Below, one piece after another: positions 27,701 to 34,378 of a stretch of DNA of 64,000 nt. This stretch comes from Streptomyces sp. CC208A (GTDB lineage Bacteria; Actinomycetota; Actinomycetes; Streptomycetales; Streptomycetaceae), in the NCBI RefSeq assembly GCF_030010625.1, contig NZ_JASCXN010000002.1, positions 186,001 to 250,000 on the forward strand, in the 5' to 3' direction. The position numbers and the translations under genes are program-made. The notes beneath the pieces are model-generated. The model ran no database searches. It was not told where the DNA came from and worked only from the letters and a program-made list of their open reading frames with translations. The stretch's first letter is position 1, and every line of letters begins with the position of its first letter.

Positions 27701-28193
27701 CGGTCGTGCGGCCACTCGCGACAGGCTGCGCGCGGAGATGTCCGTGGCGGACGTCGTCCACATCGCCGTACACGGGACGCTGGACGAGGACGCGCCGTGG
27801 ATGCACTGCCTCTACCTCGCGCCGGACGGCGACGACGACGGCCGCGTATTCGCCTACGACTTCCTGGACATCGACCTGCGCGGCGTCCGTCTTGTCACGC
27901 TCGCCGCCTGTGAGTCGGCGCTCGGCCGATTCGACCGCGGTGACAACGTTCGTGGCATCCCTTCGGCACTGATCACCGCCGGAGCGCAGGCCGTCGTCGG
28001 GTGCCTGTGGCCCGTGCGCCCGGAACCGGCCACGTACTTCTACCACCACCTGCATCAAGGAGTCGCGCGCGGCACTGACCCGGAGCAGGCCTTCCGCGGC
28101 GCCCAACTCGCCACGCGTGCCGCGTATCCCCAGTACCGTGACTGGGGAGCGTTCATCTATGTGCACGGTAGGAACAAGGGAGCCACCCCATGA
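24780..28193 (+). CDS. Large CHAT-domain (caspase-like peptidase) protein
   Basis: A 1137-residue protein. The C-terminal 300 residues form a CHAT domain, a caspase-clan cysteine protease fold: the histidine motif is VVHIAVHGTL (H998) and the cysteine motif LVTLAACESALG (C1044), followed by ALITAGAQAVVGCLWPV. The long N-terminal part (about 1-800) is mostly helical without readable TPR signatures; it may be a sensing or scaffolding arm. The GTG at 24780 has GGGGGG 5 bases upstream. It overlaps the next gene by 4 bases (ATGA), so the two are translated together. CHAT proteases act in several bacterial conflict systems, for example gasdermin and type III-E CRISPR effectors; whether this pair is defensive is unknown. 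No signal peptide or membrane helix is seen. Confidence 0.85.
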   Translation: MRLSREVTGWAFLADVEGVRHAGLAVGLSGISPFSTGGGSGGSLFTRAYARGLPVLLSLDELPFSHPLSPRWRVTQDEEGVLSVLDPDGALFVHDLDVERPAGWREAADASGSVMLVVSHVLPATDDPLGALIFETRRGKVCAGFVRFGEPDREADDRPTVTFVIDPVGVLMELAQYVRDRIMSLDEAKRRAREVEEMRQALAEHGAMSAEAMVDLLFRDEFLDHRGLVEFMYVYWRLVAEVADACAMEAAWRAAAFRTVEAGVQLVADRCDRAVFEEAEALAARLIDELSDTADLEAALLAAARLRMATRGQEDLAADDYAREPLLTTWSARLTADLYRTWFTEEEPFQKESHRLVAEAGHLVVRALELDGGVRRPRLLAILAQILADEEGVHRGAARAALSAWHDPSADDEPDLALFLLRTVDGVPPETADRLLTGVFGTPPADFVVAHGSTVTAKAISQGVNLARERADRRLLRTVLDWAGRLDIRWTSAHRRQLIEARLHVLPDDPSECPGPHQALSVSIPEFWTPAQRSAALLHAAAHARERGQPVWGLTLLRQAGDARNEEVRLLTADLYYQSAEAGEPVSSPVPFPWGYYTYAALSYASLGFEELAQASLVPLVRQLGNLRGDELRNALYAIIVDAPNFDTIGAPELGAILRDLVHSAVWRLTAESETLPMGLILGLHQAGKGSELGAWWRIEGPLVLPAHIQHFLGKLRDWEEPTAAGGALPNLLNAVDADHRPGGHDNTQIARNLRWRISSFIDDELRRRSTALIDDQHIWAKVPDLLDDRTVLLTWFLPAAVNGATVLLAVTRQGRELVVHLGEGADGNGDRHPDADRVEAIRTEIERDPLFGDVTPEGSRLLESAGLPLGGSELWDNWRARGKDRILAWPHGALHYLPLPPCRRGGRLIADDWTVTTIAGLEALAPAEVPAREGRTVVLASAAGGVPFGLHAEPALEEHARKVAEAVGAEALTGRAATRDRLRAEMSVADVVHIAVHGTLDEDAPWMHCLYLAPDGDDDGRVFAYDFLDIDLRGVRLVTLAACESALGRFDRGDNVRGIPSALITAGAQAVVGCLWPVRPEPATYFYHHLHQGVARGTDPEQAFRGAQLATRAAYPQYRDWGAFIYVHGRNKGATP

Positions 28194-28858
28194 CCGAGAT
28201 TCGGCTGCACGACGTCGAACTCGTGCCGGAGCGTACGCTCGGCAGCCCAGCGGATGACGCACCGCTGCGTGGCAGGCTCACTTTCGGCTGGGACCTGCTG
28301 CCCGCCGACCATGCGGGCGCGCCGGCCGGCTGGCTGTCCTATCTGAGTGCCGCCCCCGACCGGGAGTTCCGGCAACTGCTCATGGTGTGCTCGTTTCGCC
28401 CCGAGACACCGGAGAGCAGAGGCGTGTTCCGTCATGCCTCCCTGGGCGTCGCACTGTCCGCACCGGAGCGTGAGGCACAGCCGATCGCGCGCCTGATCGA
28501 CCCTGGCGAGCGTACCCACCCGGTCCCCGGCCTCGGGACCGGCGTGAGCTTCACGGTCACGACGGGAGTGCTGGATGTAGGGGTGGAGAAGCCGCCGGGA
28601 TCCGGACCGACGAGGGAGGAGTGGATCGTCCGGGGCCACGGAGCCTCCCAGCCGAACCCGCAGTGGGAGTTCCGACGAGTCAAAGGATTCCCGCTGGTCG
28701 GCGATCACCCGGTGGCCGCGCTGGTGGAGCTCGTGCCCGACTCCGTGAACACGGCCGAGGTGCTGGTCGCGGCGGAGCTGGAGCACCGTAGCTGGGGCGT
28801 CCGCCGCTACCGGGCGCAGCTCACGCCGGCACCGCACACGATCGTGCTGGCGGAGTGA
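28190..28858 (+). CDS. Conserved protein of unknown function, partner of the CHAT gene
   Basis: A 222-residue protein I do not recognise. It begins MTEIRLHDVELVPERTLG and appears to be beta-rich, with tryptophans in LTFGWDLL and GWLSYL and several paired short strands. There is no signal peptide, membrane helix or catalytic motif. The ATG overlaps the CHAT stop codon by 4 bases, so its supply is tied to that of the CHAT protein; it could be a substrate, inhibitor, adaptor or sensor. It ends shortly before the convergent PAP2 gene. Confidence 0.75.
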   Translation: MTEIRLHDVELVPERTLGSPADDAPLRGRLTFGWDLLPADHAGAPAGWLSYLSAAPDREFRQLLMVCSFRPETPESRGVFRHASLGVALSAPEREAQPIARLIDPGERTHPVPGLGTGVSFTVTTGVLDVGVEKPPGSGPTREEWIVRGHGASQPNPQWEFRRVKGFPLVGDHPVAALVELVPDSVNTAEVLVAAELEHRSWGVRRYRAQLTPAPHTIVLAE

Positions 28859-28924
28859 CCCGATCCCGGGCAAGGCCGCCTCTGGAACGACACGGGCGTC
28901 TGACCCACGATGGGCAGGCCATCG

Positions 28925-29773
28925 TCACCCCGGTTCACGTGTGTCGTATGGGGATACCCCTCGTTTGAGGATGCGGCCGTTGACGTGGATCCGCCGAGCG
29001 GGCGGGCGCGGCCGGATCCGAAAAACAGGGTGGTCGGGGCCTGCCGCCTCCTCGGAACCGCTCTCCGTCCGGCGGACGGCGTGGCGGCTCGCCTCGCGTC
29101 CCAGGAGGGGAGCGAACGCGCACCACAGCAGCAGGCCGGTGGCGAATCCGGCCAGGGCTCCGGCGACGGTGTCGCTGAGCCAGTGGGCGTGGAGCCAGGT
29201 TCGGGACCACATCATCGCCGTTGTGAACAGGGCGCCGAGGGACCACCAGAGAGGGCGTCGGGCGCGGGTCACGAACAGTGCGCCGACGAGTACGACGAGC
29301 AGTGCGGCACCGAACGCGTGCCCGGAGGGGAACGAGCCGTGGTCCACCCGGACCAGGGGCCCGGCGGGCCGGGGGCGGTCCACCGCGTACTTGACGACCT
29401 GGACGACGAGCGCACTGCCGCCGAGGTAGGCGGTGAGGAAGTACAGCAACGACCACCAGCGCCGTCGAACGCACAGGACGGCCACCAGGGCGAGCGGCAC
29501 GACCGCCCCGAGGGGGCCGCCGAACCAGTCGAGCACGGTCGCGGCCGCCAGCGGGAGGCCGTCGTGCGGGCCGCCCATCAGGGCCAGCCAGCGCTCGTCG
29601 GCATTCTGGAGACGCGGACGGGTGGTGCCGGCCGCGACGAGCGCGCAGACCAGGGTCGCCGTGGCGGCGAACGCCGCGCCGAGCAGCGCTGTTCCTGCGG
29701 CCGGGAGACCAGGGGCGGGACGACGCCGGACGGGGCCGGGGGGCACCGGTGCGGTGGGAGAGGTGTGGGGCAT
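28925..29773 (-). CDS. PAP2-type membrane phosphatase
   Basis: A 282-residue integral membrane protein with six hydrophobic segments and an arginine-rich C-terminal tail. All three phosphatase motifs are present: KYAVDRPRP, GSFPSGHAFGAA and SRTWLHAHWLSD, with both catalytic histidines. It probably hydrolyses a lipid phosphate or isoprenoid pyrophosphate on the outer face of the membrane. The ATG at 29773 follows GAGGG by 5 bases. A paralogue at 52721-53446 shares the odd phrases DERWLALMG / DDRWLRLMG and LLLWCAFAPLL but has lost both histidines. The gene stands alone, converging on the CHAT pair. Confidence 0.88.
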   Translation of the reverse strand: MPHTSPTAPVPPGPVRRRPAPGLPAAGTALLGAAFAATATLVCALVAAGTTRPRLQNADERWLALMGGPHDGLPLAAATVLDWFGGPLGAVVPLALVAVLCVRRRWWSLLYFLTAYLGGSALVVQVVKYAVDRPRPAGPLVRVDHGSFPSGHAFGAALLVVLVGALFVTRARRPLWWSLGALFTTAMMWSRTWLHAHWLSDTVAGALAGFATGLLLWCAFAPLLGREASRHAVRRTESGSEEAAGPDHPVFRIRPRPPARRIHVNGRILKRGVSPYDTREPG

Positions 29774-29832
29774 GTGATCCCTCGTGGATGTGGCAGGTTC
29801 GGGGGCCGGCTCAGGCTTCCCGCGTGACCGGT

Positions 29833-30222
29833 CGCTTCGGGTACGACCGCGCGCAGGCGGTGGTGTTCGCCGCCGTCCAGGTTCCACAGGGTGGGGCGCC
29901 GGCCGGTCATGGGGAGCAGCGGGGAGCCGGGTGGTAGTCGTCCCTCCCGGAGGGTGCGCCAGTGGCGGGAGTCCCGTGAGAAGAACCGGTCGTCGCGCGT
30001 GACCGTGAGCAGTTCGCCGTATCCCGGGACCAGCCAGGCGCCGATGCCGGGTTCGAGCTCCACCGGGGCGACAGGGCCCCAGTGGGCGCGGAGATGCGCG
30101 TAGAGAGCTTGCGGATTCCGGGCGAGGCCGGGCCGTGGAGAGGGATCGCGCCATGCGGTGACGTGTCGTGCGGTGACGTGTCGTGCGGCCCTTGGCGGGG
30201 ATGGCGGTAGGTCATGGTTCAC
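29833..30222 (-). pseudogene. Cytochrome P450 N-terminal fragment
   Basis: From a GTG at 30222, about 130 codons match the N-terminus of Streptomyces P450s: NPQALYAHLRAHWGPVAPVELEPGIGAWLVPGYGELLTVTRDDRFFSRDSRHW, then SPLLPMTGRRPTLWNLDGGEHHRLR (positions given by this entry; motif split here only for reading). Just after HHRLRAVV similarity ends and the PAP2 upstream region begins. The oxygen-binding helix, ExxR and haem-cysteine regions are all absent. The fragment cannot bind haem and is a truncated gene. Confidence 0.72.
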
Positions 30223-30401
30223 GTTCGCCTTACGTGAAGGGGGCGAGTCGGCGGTGCGGCGGGCGGAACCCGGTTCACAGCGGGGTGGCGGGCGGCGTGG
30301 CGTGCCGTGCGTGACGGTGCGGGCTCCGAGCCGCCGGGAACCGGACCGCCGAGGGCGGTCGGCCTGGCGCCGCCGCGGCCGACGGCCGGCTGCCGCGGGC
30401 G

Positions 30402-31346
30402 TCAGTGCGGGGCGTTCGCCTTGAGGTGCTCGGCGAGGAAGGACACGCTGCGGGTGACGAGCGAGGGAACGTCCGATGCGCCGAGGAAGATGTGGTCGGC
30501 GCCGTCCACGGGGACGAGTTCGACCACACCGCCCTGCGCCCGCAGCCGCTCGGCCAGCAGCTCGCTCTGCCGGTAGGGCACCAGGCTGTCCGCCGTGCCG
30601 TGGACGAGGAGGAACGGCGGGGCGGGCCGGTCCGCGTACGTGACCGGGCTGGCCGCACGCGCCAGGTCGGGCCGGTCGGCCGGGGCCGCGCCGAGCAGCG
30701 CGGCGTACGGGTCCGCGAGCGAGGCGAGCTGTGGAGGGAGCGCCGCGGCCGCCGAGGAGATGTCGGACACGCCGTACCAGTCGACCGCCGCCTGGACGGA
30801 GGTGTCGCCCTCGGCCACGCCCTCGGTGCCTTCGAGCGGCCCGCCGGAAGTGCCGGGCCCGGTGAGGGCGGCGAGGGCGGAGAGGTGACCGCCCGCCGAT
30901 TCGCCCCAGACGCCGATGCGGTCGGCGTCGATTCCCAGCGCGTCGGCGAAGGCGCGGACGTAGCGGATGGCGGCCTTGACGTCGTGCAGCTGGGCGGGGA
31001 ACGGCGCTTCGAGACTGTGACGGTAGTCGAGGGTGACCACCGCGAGGCCCGCGCCGAGGAGGGAGCCGAACAGCAGCTCCGCGGGCACGGTGGGCGGCGG
31101 GAAGCGCCGGTCGCCGTCCATCCAGCCGCCGCCGTGGATCCACACGACCGCGGGCGGGGGCCCCTCTGTGCCGTCGCCGGCGGGGACGTACACGTCGAGC
31201 AGGCGAGGCCGGTAGCCGGAGGTCGTGGCGTAGGTGACGCTCTCGTGGCGGCGGCACCCGTCGGCCGTGACGACCGGTGCCGGGGGCGGCAGGAAGGTCG
31301 GCGGCGGCCAGGTCATGTCGGTCTGAGGCGGGGGCTGCTGGGTCAT
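30402..31346 (-). CDS. Alpha/beta hydrolase (esterase, HSL/BD-FAE type)
   Basis: A 314-residue cytoplasmic hydrolase. The oxyanion motif HGGGW, the nucleophile elbow GVWGESAGGHLSA, the acid region VHGTADSLVPYRQSE and the histidine region VDGADHIFLGASD are all in place. Family members hydrolyse short esters or peptides; the substrate here is unknown. The ATG at 31346 has GGAGG 6 bases upstream; a proline-rich N-terminal 25 residues precede the core. It is divergent from the HATPase gene at 31553, with an 18-bp palindrome between them. A broken paralogue lies at 16292-16699. Confidence 0.87.
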   Translation of the reverse strand: MTQQPPPQTDMTWPPPTFLPPPAPVVTADGCRRHESVTYATTSGYRPRLLDVYVPAGDGTEGPPPAVVWIHGGGWMDGDRRFPPPTVPAELLFGSLLGAGLAVVTLDYRHSLEAPFPAQLHDVKAAIRYVRAFADALGIDADRIGVWGESAGGHLSALAALTGPGTSGGPLEGTEGVAEGDTSVQAAVDWYGVSDISSAAAALPPQLASLADPYAALLGAAPADRPDLARAASPVTYADRPAPPFLLVHGTADSLVPYRQSELLAERLRAQGGVVELVPVDGADHIFLGASDVPSLVTRSVSFLAEHLKANAPH

Positions 31347-31443
31347 GGTCTGCCTCCTGGCGGGGCGCTTCGGACGGCGCGGCGCGCGGGCTCTGCCACG
31401 CATCGGCAAATCGCCCAAAAGTGAAGTTTTTGCCCGAAGAGGG

Positions 31444-31472
31444 TTGAGTCGACCTACGGCGGGCGCTATGAA
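31444..31472 (+). promoter_or_regulatory. Probable promoter of the 31553 gene
   Basis: A -35-like TTGAGT (31444-31449) and a -10-like TATGAA (31467-31472) are separated by 17 bases. The palindromic operator follows immediately, so its occupancy would block the start of transcription. Read by eye only. Confidence 0.5.
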
Positions 31473-31489
31473 GGTAACACGTGTTACCT
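31472..31489. promoter_or_regulatory. 18-bp perfect palindrome, probable repressor operator
   Basis: AGGTAACACGTGTTACCT is its own reverse complement over all 18 bases. It lies just downstream of a -10-like TATGAA, in the gap between the divergent esterase and HATPase genes. Close relatives occur at 43058-43075 next to the LacI gene (16 of 18 identical) and at 52303-52320 (14 of 18). The central CG with flanking ACA/TGT arms suits a LacI- or TetR-type dimer. Confidence 0.65.
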
Positions 31490-31552
31490 ATGGGGTCCAC
31501 GTCTCGGTCGAGAGTCGCGCCCCAGGGTCCCGGACATGTCGGGAGTTCGATC

Positions 31553-32011
31553 ATGTGCACCATCTCCGCACTGTCCGCCCCGCCGGCCGCCGAGGCCGAC
31601 CGGGTGGCCGTCAGGCTCGTCCGGTGGGGCTTTCCGCCCTCCGTCGAGGTGGTCCCCGAAGCGAGGGGTCGGCTGCGCGCGGTCCTGCGCGACTGGCCGG
31701 TCACCTCCGATGTCGTCGATGCCCTGCTGCTGGCCGTCAGCGAACTCGTCGCCAACGCCGTCACGCACGCCGCCCTGGTCACCGAGGTCGTCCGGGTCGC
31801 GCTCGGGCTCGACGGGCCCTGGGTGTGGCTGGAGGTGGGTGACGATCACCCCTTCCTGCCCGAGATCTCCGATCCGGTCGACGAAGCCGCCGAGGGCGGG
31901 CGTGGGCTCTTCATCGTCGAGTGCGCCGTGGCCGACCTGGCGGGCGGGCTGGACATCCTGCCCGGGTCGCCGGGCAAGGCCGTCCGGGTCCGGCTGCCGG
32001 TCGCGGCCTGA
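31553..32011 (+). CDS. ATP-binding (HATPase) regulatory protein
   Basis: A 152-residue GHKL protein distinct from the pair near the window start. The N box is LLAVSELVANAVTHA, the G1-like region WLEVGDDHPFLPE and the G2 box GGRGLFIVECAVADL. Expected to act as an anti-sigma-type kinase or binding switch. The ATG at 31553 follows GGGAG by 7 bases. The promoter carries a perfect palindrome overlapping the predicted transcription start, so expression is probably under a repressor. No partner gene adjoins. Confidence 0.82.
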   Translation: MCTISALSAPPAAEADRVAVRLVRWGFPPSVEVVPEARGRLRAVLRDWPVTSDVVDALLLAVSELVANAVTHAALVTEVVRVALGLDGPWVWLEVGDDHPFLPEISDPVDEAAEGGRGLFIVECAVADLAGGLDILPGSPGKAVRVRLPVAA

Positions 32012-32137
32012 TGCGGCGGTTTCCCCGGTCGTGGCACGCGGATGCGGGCGGCCTGCCGGGATGCCGGATCCGTTCGGCGCCGCTGCCGACCGCGACGCCG
32101 GGAGCCCGGGATTCGCCTCGACGAAATATGCCGCTCT

Positions 32138-32168
32138 CTTGACTGTCGTCAAGGCATCGCCATACTTG
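32138..32168 (+). promoter_or_regulatory. Promoter-like sequence with inverted repeat before the CoA ligase
   Basis: The inverted repeat CTTGAC-TGTC-GTCAAG (32138-32153) contains a -35-like TTGACT, followed after 18 bases by a -10-like TACTTG (32163-32168). The ligase starts 35 bases further on. The arms could bind the PaaX-type regulator of this cluster, but that is only a suggestion. Confidence 0.45.
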
Positions 32169-32202
32169 CCTCACTCCCCGCTGACCCGAATGAGGTGCCG
32201 CC

Positions 32203-34263
32203 ATGGAGCTTTCCCCTTCCGCGCATGTGGACACGTTCTGTCGCGACCGGCTCCCGCCGTTCGAGCAGTGGCCGGAACTGATTTTCGAACTACCCGAGTT
32301 GACCTATCCGGATCGGCTGAACTGTGCGGTGTCGCTGCTCGACGACACCATCGAGCGGTTCGGGGCCGACCGTCGCTGCCTGCTGACGCCGGCCGAGGAG
32401 TGGACGTACGGGGAACTGCGGCGCCGTGTCGACCGGATCGCCCAGGTCCTGACCGAGGACCTGGGCCTCGTGCCGGGCAACCGTGTTCTGCTGCGGGGCC
32501 CCAACAACCCGTGGCTGGTGGCCTGTTGGCTCGGTGTGCTCAAGGCCGGCGGCGTCGTCGTCACCACGATGCCGCTCCTGCGGGCACCCGAGCTGTCCGT
32601 CGTCTGCGAGATCAGCTCGCCGGTCGTCGCGCTGTGCGACCACCGCTTCCGCGAGGAACTGGACGCCGCCGAGTCGCCGGGCCTGACCACGCTGACCTAC
32701 GGCGGCTCGGGCCCGGGGGATCTGTCGGAGCGCTGCGCGGCCAAGCGGGGTGCCTTCACCGCGGTGGAGACCGCGGCGGACGACGTGGCCCTGATCGCGT
32801 TCACGTCCGGCACCACCGGCAGGCCGAAGGCGACCCTGCACTTCCACCGCGATGTGCTGGCGAACGCCGACACCTTCTCCCGGCACGTCCTGCGGCCGGA
32901 GGCGGACGACCTGTTCGCCGGAACCCCGCCCCTGGCGTTCACCTTCGGCCTCGGCGGTCTGGTCGTCTTCCCCCTGCGGGTCGGGGCGGCGTCCCTGCTC
33001 CTGGAGCAGGCGACGCCCCGGCAGCTCGCCGAGTACGTGGCGGAGCACCGGGTCACCGTGCTCTTCACCGCCCCGACGGCCTACCGGGCGATCCTCGCGG
33101 CCGGGCTCGCCGACCGCCTGGCGGCGGTGCGCCGCTGTGTCTCGGCCGGTGAGCCCCTGCCCGCCTCGGTGTGGGAGGCGTTCCACGAGGCGACCGGGCT
33201 GCGCCTGATCGACGGCATCGGGGCGACGGAGATGCTGCACGTGTTCATCTCGGCCGCCGACGGCGACGTCCGCCCCGGTGCCACCGGCAGACCCGTCCCC
33301 GGCTACCGGGCCGCCGTCCTCGACACCGAGGGCAACCCCGTGCCCGACGGCCGGCCCGGCCTGCTGGCGGTGAAGGGGCCGACGGGCTGTCGCTACCTGG
33401 ACGACGAACGGCAGACCGCCTATGTGCGCGACGGCTGGAACATCACCGGCGACACCTACATCCGTGACCAGGACGGCTACTTCTGGTACCAGGCGCGCAG
33501 CGACGACATGATCGTCTCCTCCGGGTACAACATCGCGGGTCCCGAGGTCGAGCAGGCCCTGATCGGGCATCCGGACGTCGAGGACTGCGCGGTCGCGGGG
33601 GCGCCCGACGAGCATCGCGGGGCGATCGTCAAGGCGTTCGTGGTGCTCCGTGACGGAGTGCCGGCCGGACCGGCGGCGGCGAAGGAGCTGCAGGACTTCG
33701 TCAAGCGCACCATCGCCCCCTACAAGTACCCGCGCGCGGTGGAGTTCGTCGCCGCACTGCCCCGCAACTCCAGTGGAAAGCTCCACAGGGCGGAGTTGAG
33801 GCGATGGGCCCGGGTCGGGCACGGGGAGACGGGGGAGGGCGACAGGCCCGCTCTGCCCAGTGTGGTGGTCGAGCGGCGGGTCGAGTGGTCCGACACGGAC
33901 GCGGCGGGGCACTACCACTTCTCCTCCGTCCAGCGCTGGGCCGAGGCTGCGGAGGCCGTCCTGCTGCGGCGGCTCGGTCTCGACGGGCTGTTCGGCAGCA
34001 TTCCGCGGGTCCACTTCGAGGCCGACTACCGCGCGCGGCTGTGGTTCGGGGATCCGGTCCGGATCGAGTTCCGGGTCGCGAAGGTGGGCGGCTCGTCGCT
34101 GCACTACGCCTTCGACGTACAGGGGCCGCGCGGCCTGGCCGCCACCGGGCGGATGTCGGTGGTGCACTCCGCCGCCCGCGCCACGGGCGCCGCGCCCTGG
34201 CCGGACGAGGTGCGCTCCGTGCTGTCCGAGGCAGGGCCGCAGCCGGGGGAGTCCTACTGCTGA
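32203..34263 (+). CDS. Aryl-CoA ligase fused to a hotdog thioesterase
   Basis: A 686-residue two-domain enzyme. Residues 1-540 form a benzoate/2-aminobenzoate-type CoA ligase: AMP loop IAFTSGTTGRPKATLHF, GIGATEM, the hinge YQARSDDMIVSSGYNIAGPE and catalytic K526 in NSSGKLHRAEL. Residues about 550-670 form a 4-hydroxybenzoyl-CoA/YbgC-type hotdog thioesterase with the catalytic-aspartate motif VEWSDTDAAGHYHFSS. The ligase would load an aromatic acid (salicylate or anthranilate type) onto CoA for the oxygenase encoded next; the thioesterase would release the hydroxylated acid and return CoA. Joining the first and last steps of a CoA-dependent hydroxylation in one chain is unusual. The ATG at 32203 follows GAGGTG. 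It is first of the aromatic cluster. Confidence 0.85.
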   Translation: MELSPSAHVDTFCRDRLPPFEQWPELIFELPELTYPDRLNCAVSLLDDTIERFGADRRCLLTPAEEWTYGELRRRVDRIAQVLTEDLGLVPGNRVLLRGPNNPWLVACWLGVLKAGGVVVTTMPLLRAPELSVVCEISSPVVALCDHRFREELDAAESPGLTTLTYGGSGPGDLSERCAAKRGAFTAVETAADDVALIAFTSGTTGRPKATLHFHRDVLANADTFSRHVLRPEADDLFAGTPPLAFTFGLGGLVVFPLRVGAASLLLEQATPRQLAEYVAEHRVTVLFTAPTAYRAILAAGLADRLAAVRRCVSAGEPLPASVWEAFHEATGLRLIDGIGATEMLHVFISAADGDVRPGATGRPVPGYRAAVLDTEGNPVPDGRPGLLAVKGPTGCRYLDDERQTAYVRDGWNITGDTYIRDQDGYFWYQARSDDMIVSSGYNIAGPEVEQALIGHPDVEDCAVAGAPDEHRGAIVKAFVVLRDGVPAGPAAAKELQDFVKRTIAPYKYPRAVEFVAALPRNSSGKLHRAELRRWARVGHGETGEGDRPALPSVVVERRVEWSDTDAAGHYHFSSVQRWAEAAEAVLLRRLGLDGLFGSIPRVHFEADYRARLWFGDPVRIEFRVAKVGGSSLHYAFDVQGPRGLAATGRMSVVHSAARATGAAPWPDEVRSVLSEAGPQPGESYC

Positions 34264-34321
34264 ACACGGCACGGCCTCGGGGTCGGCCGGATGGGTGAAC
34301 ATCACCATGCATGGCGAATGA

Positions 34322-34351
34322 TTGACGATCGAAAAAAGAACGCAATACCTT
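34322..34351 (+). promoter_or_regulatory. Promoter-like sequence before the FAD/OYE oxygenase
   Basis: TTGACG (34322-34327) and TACCTT (34346-34351) are 18 bases apart in an unusually A-rich stretch (GAAAAAAGAA). The start codon is 27 bases downstream. This gives the oxygenase its own promoter although the ligase gene is only 115 bases upstream. Confidence 0.5.
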
Positions 34352-34378
34352 GAAGTCATGGAACCACTGGAGGACGCC

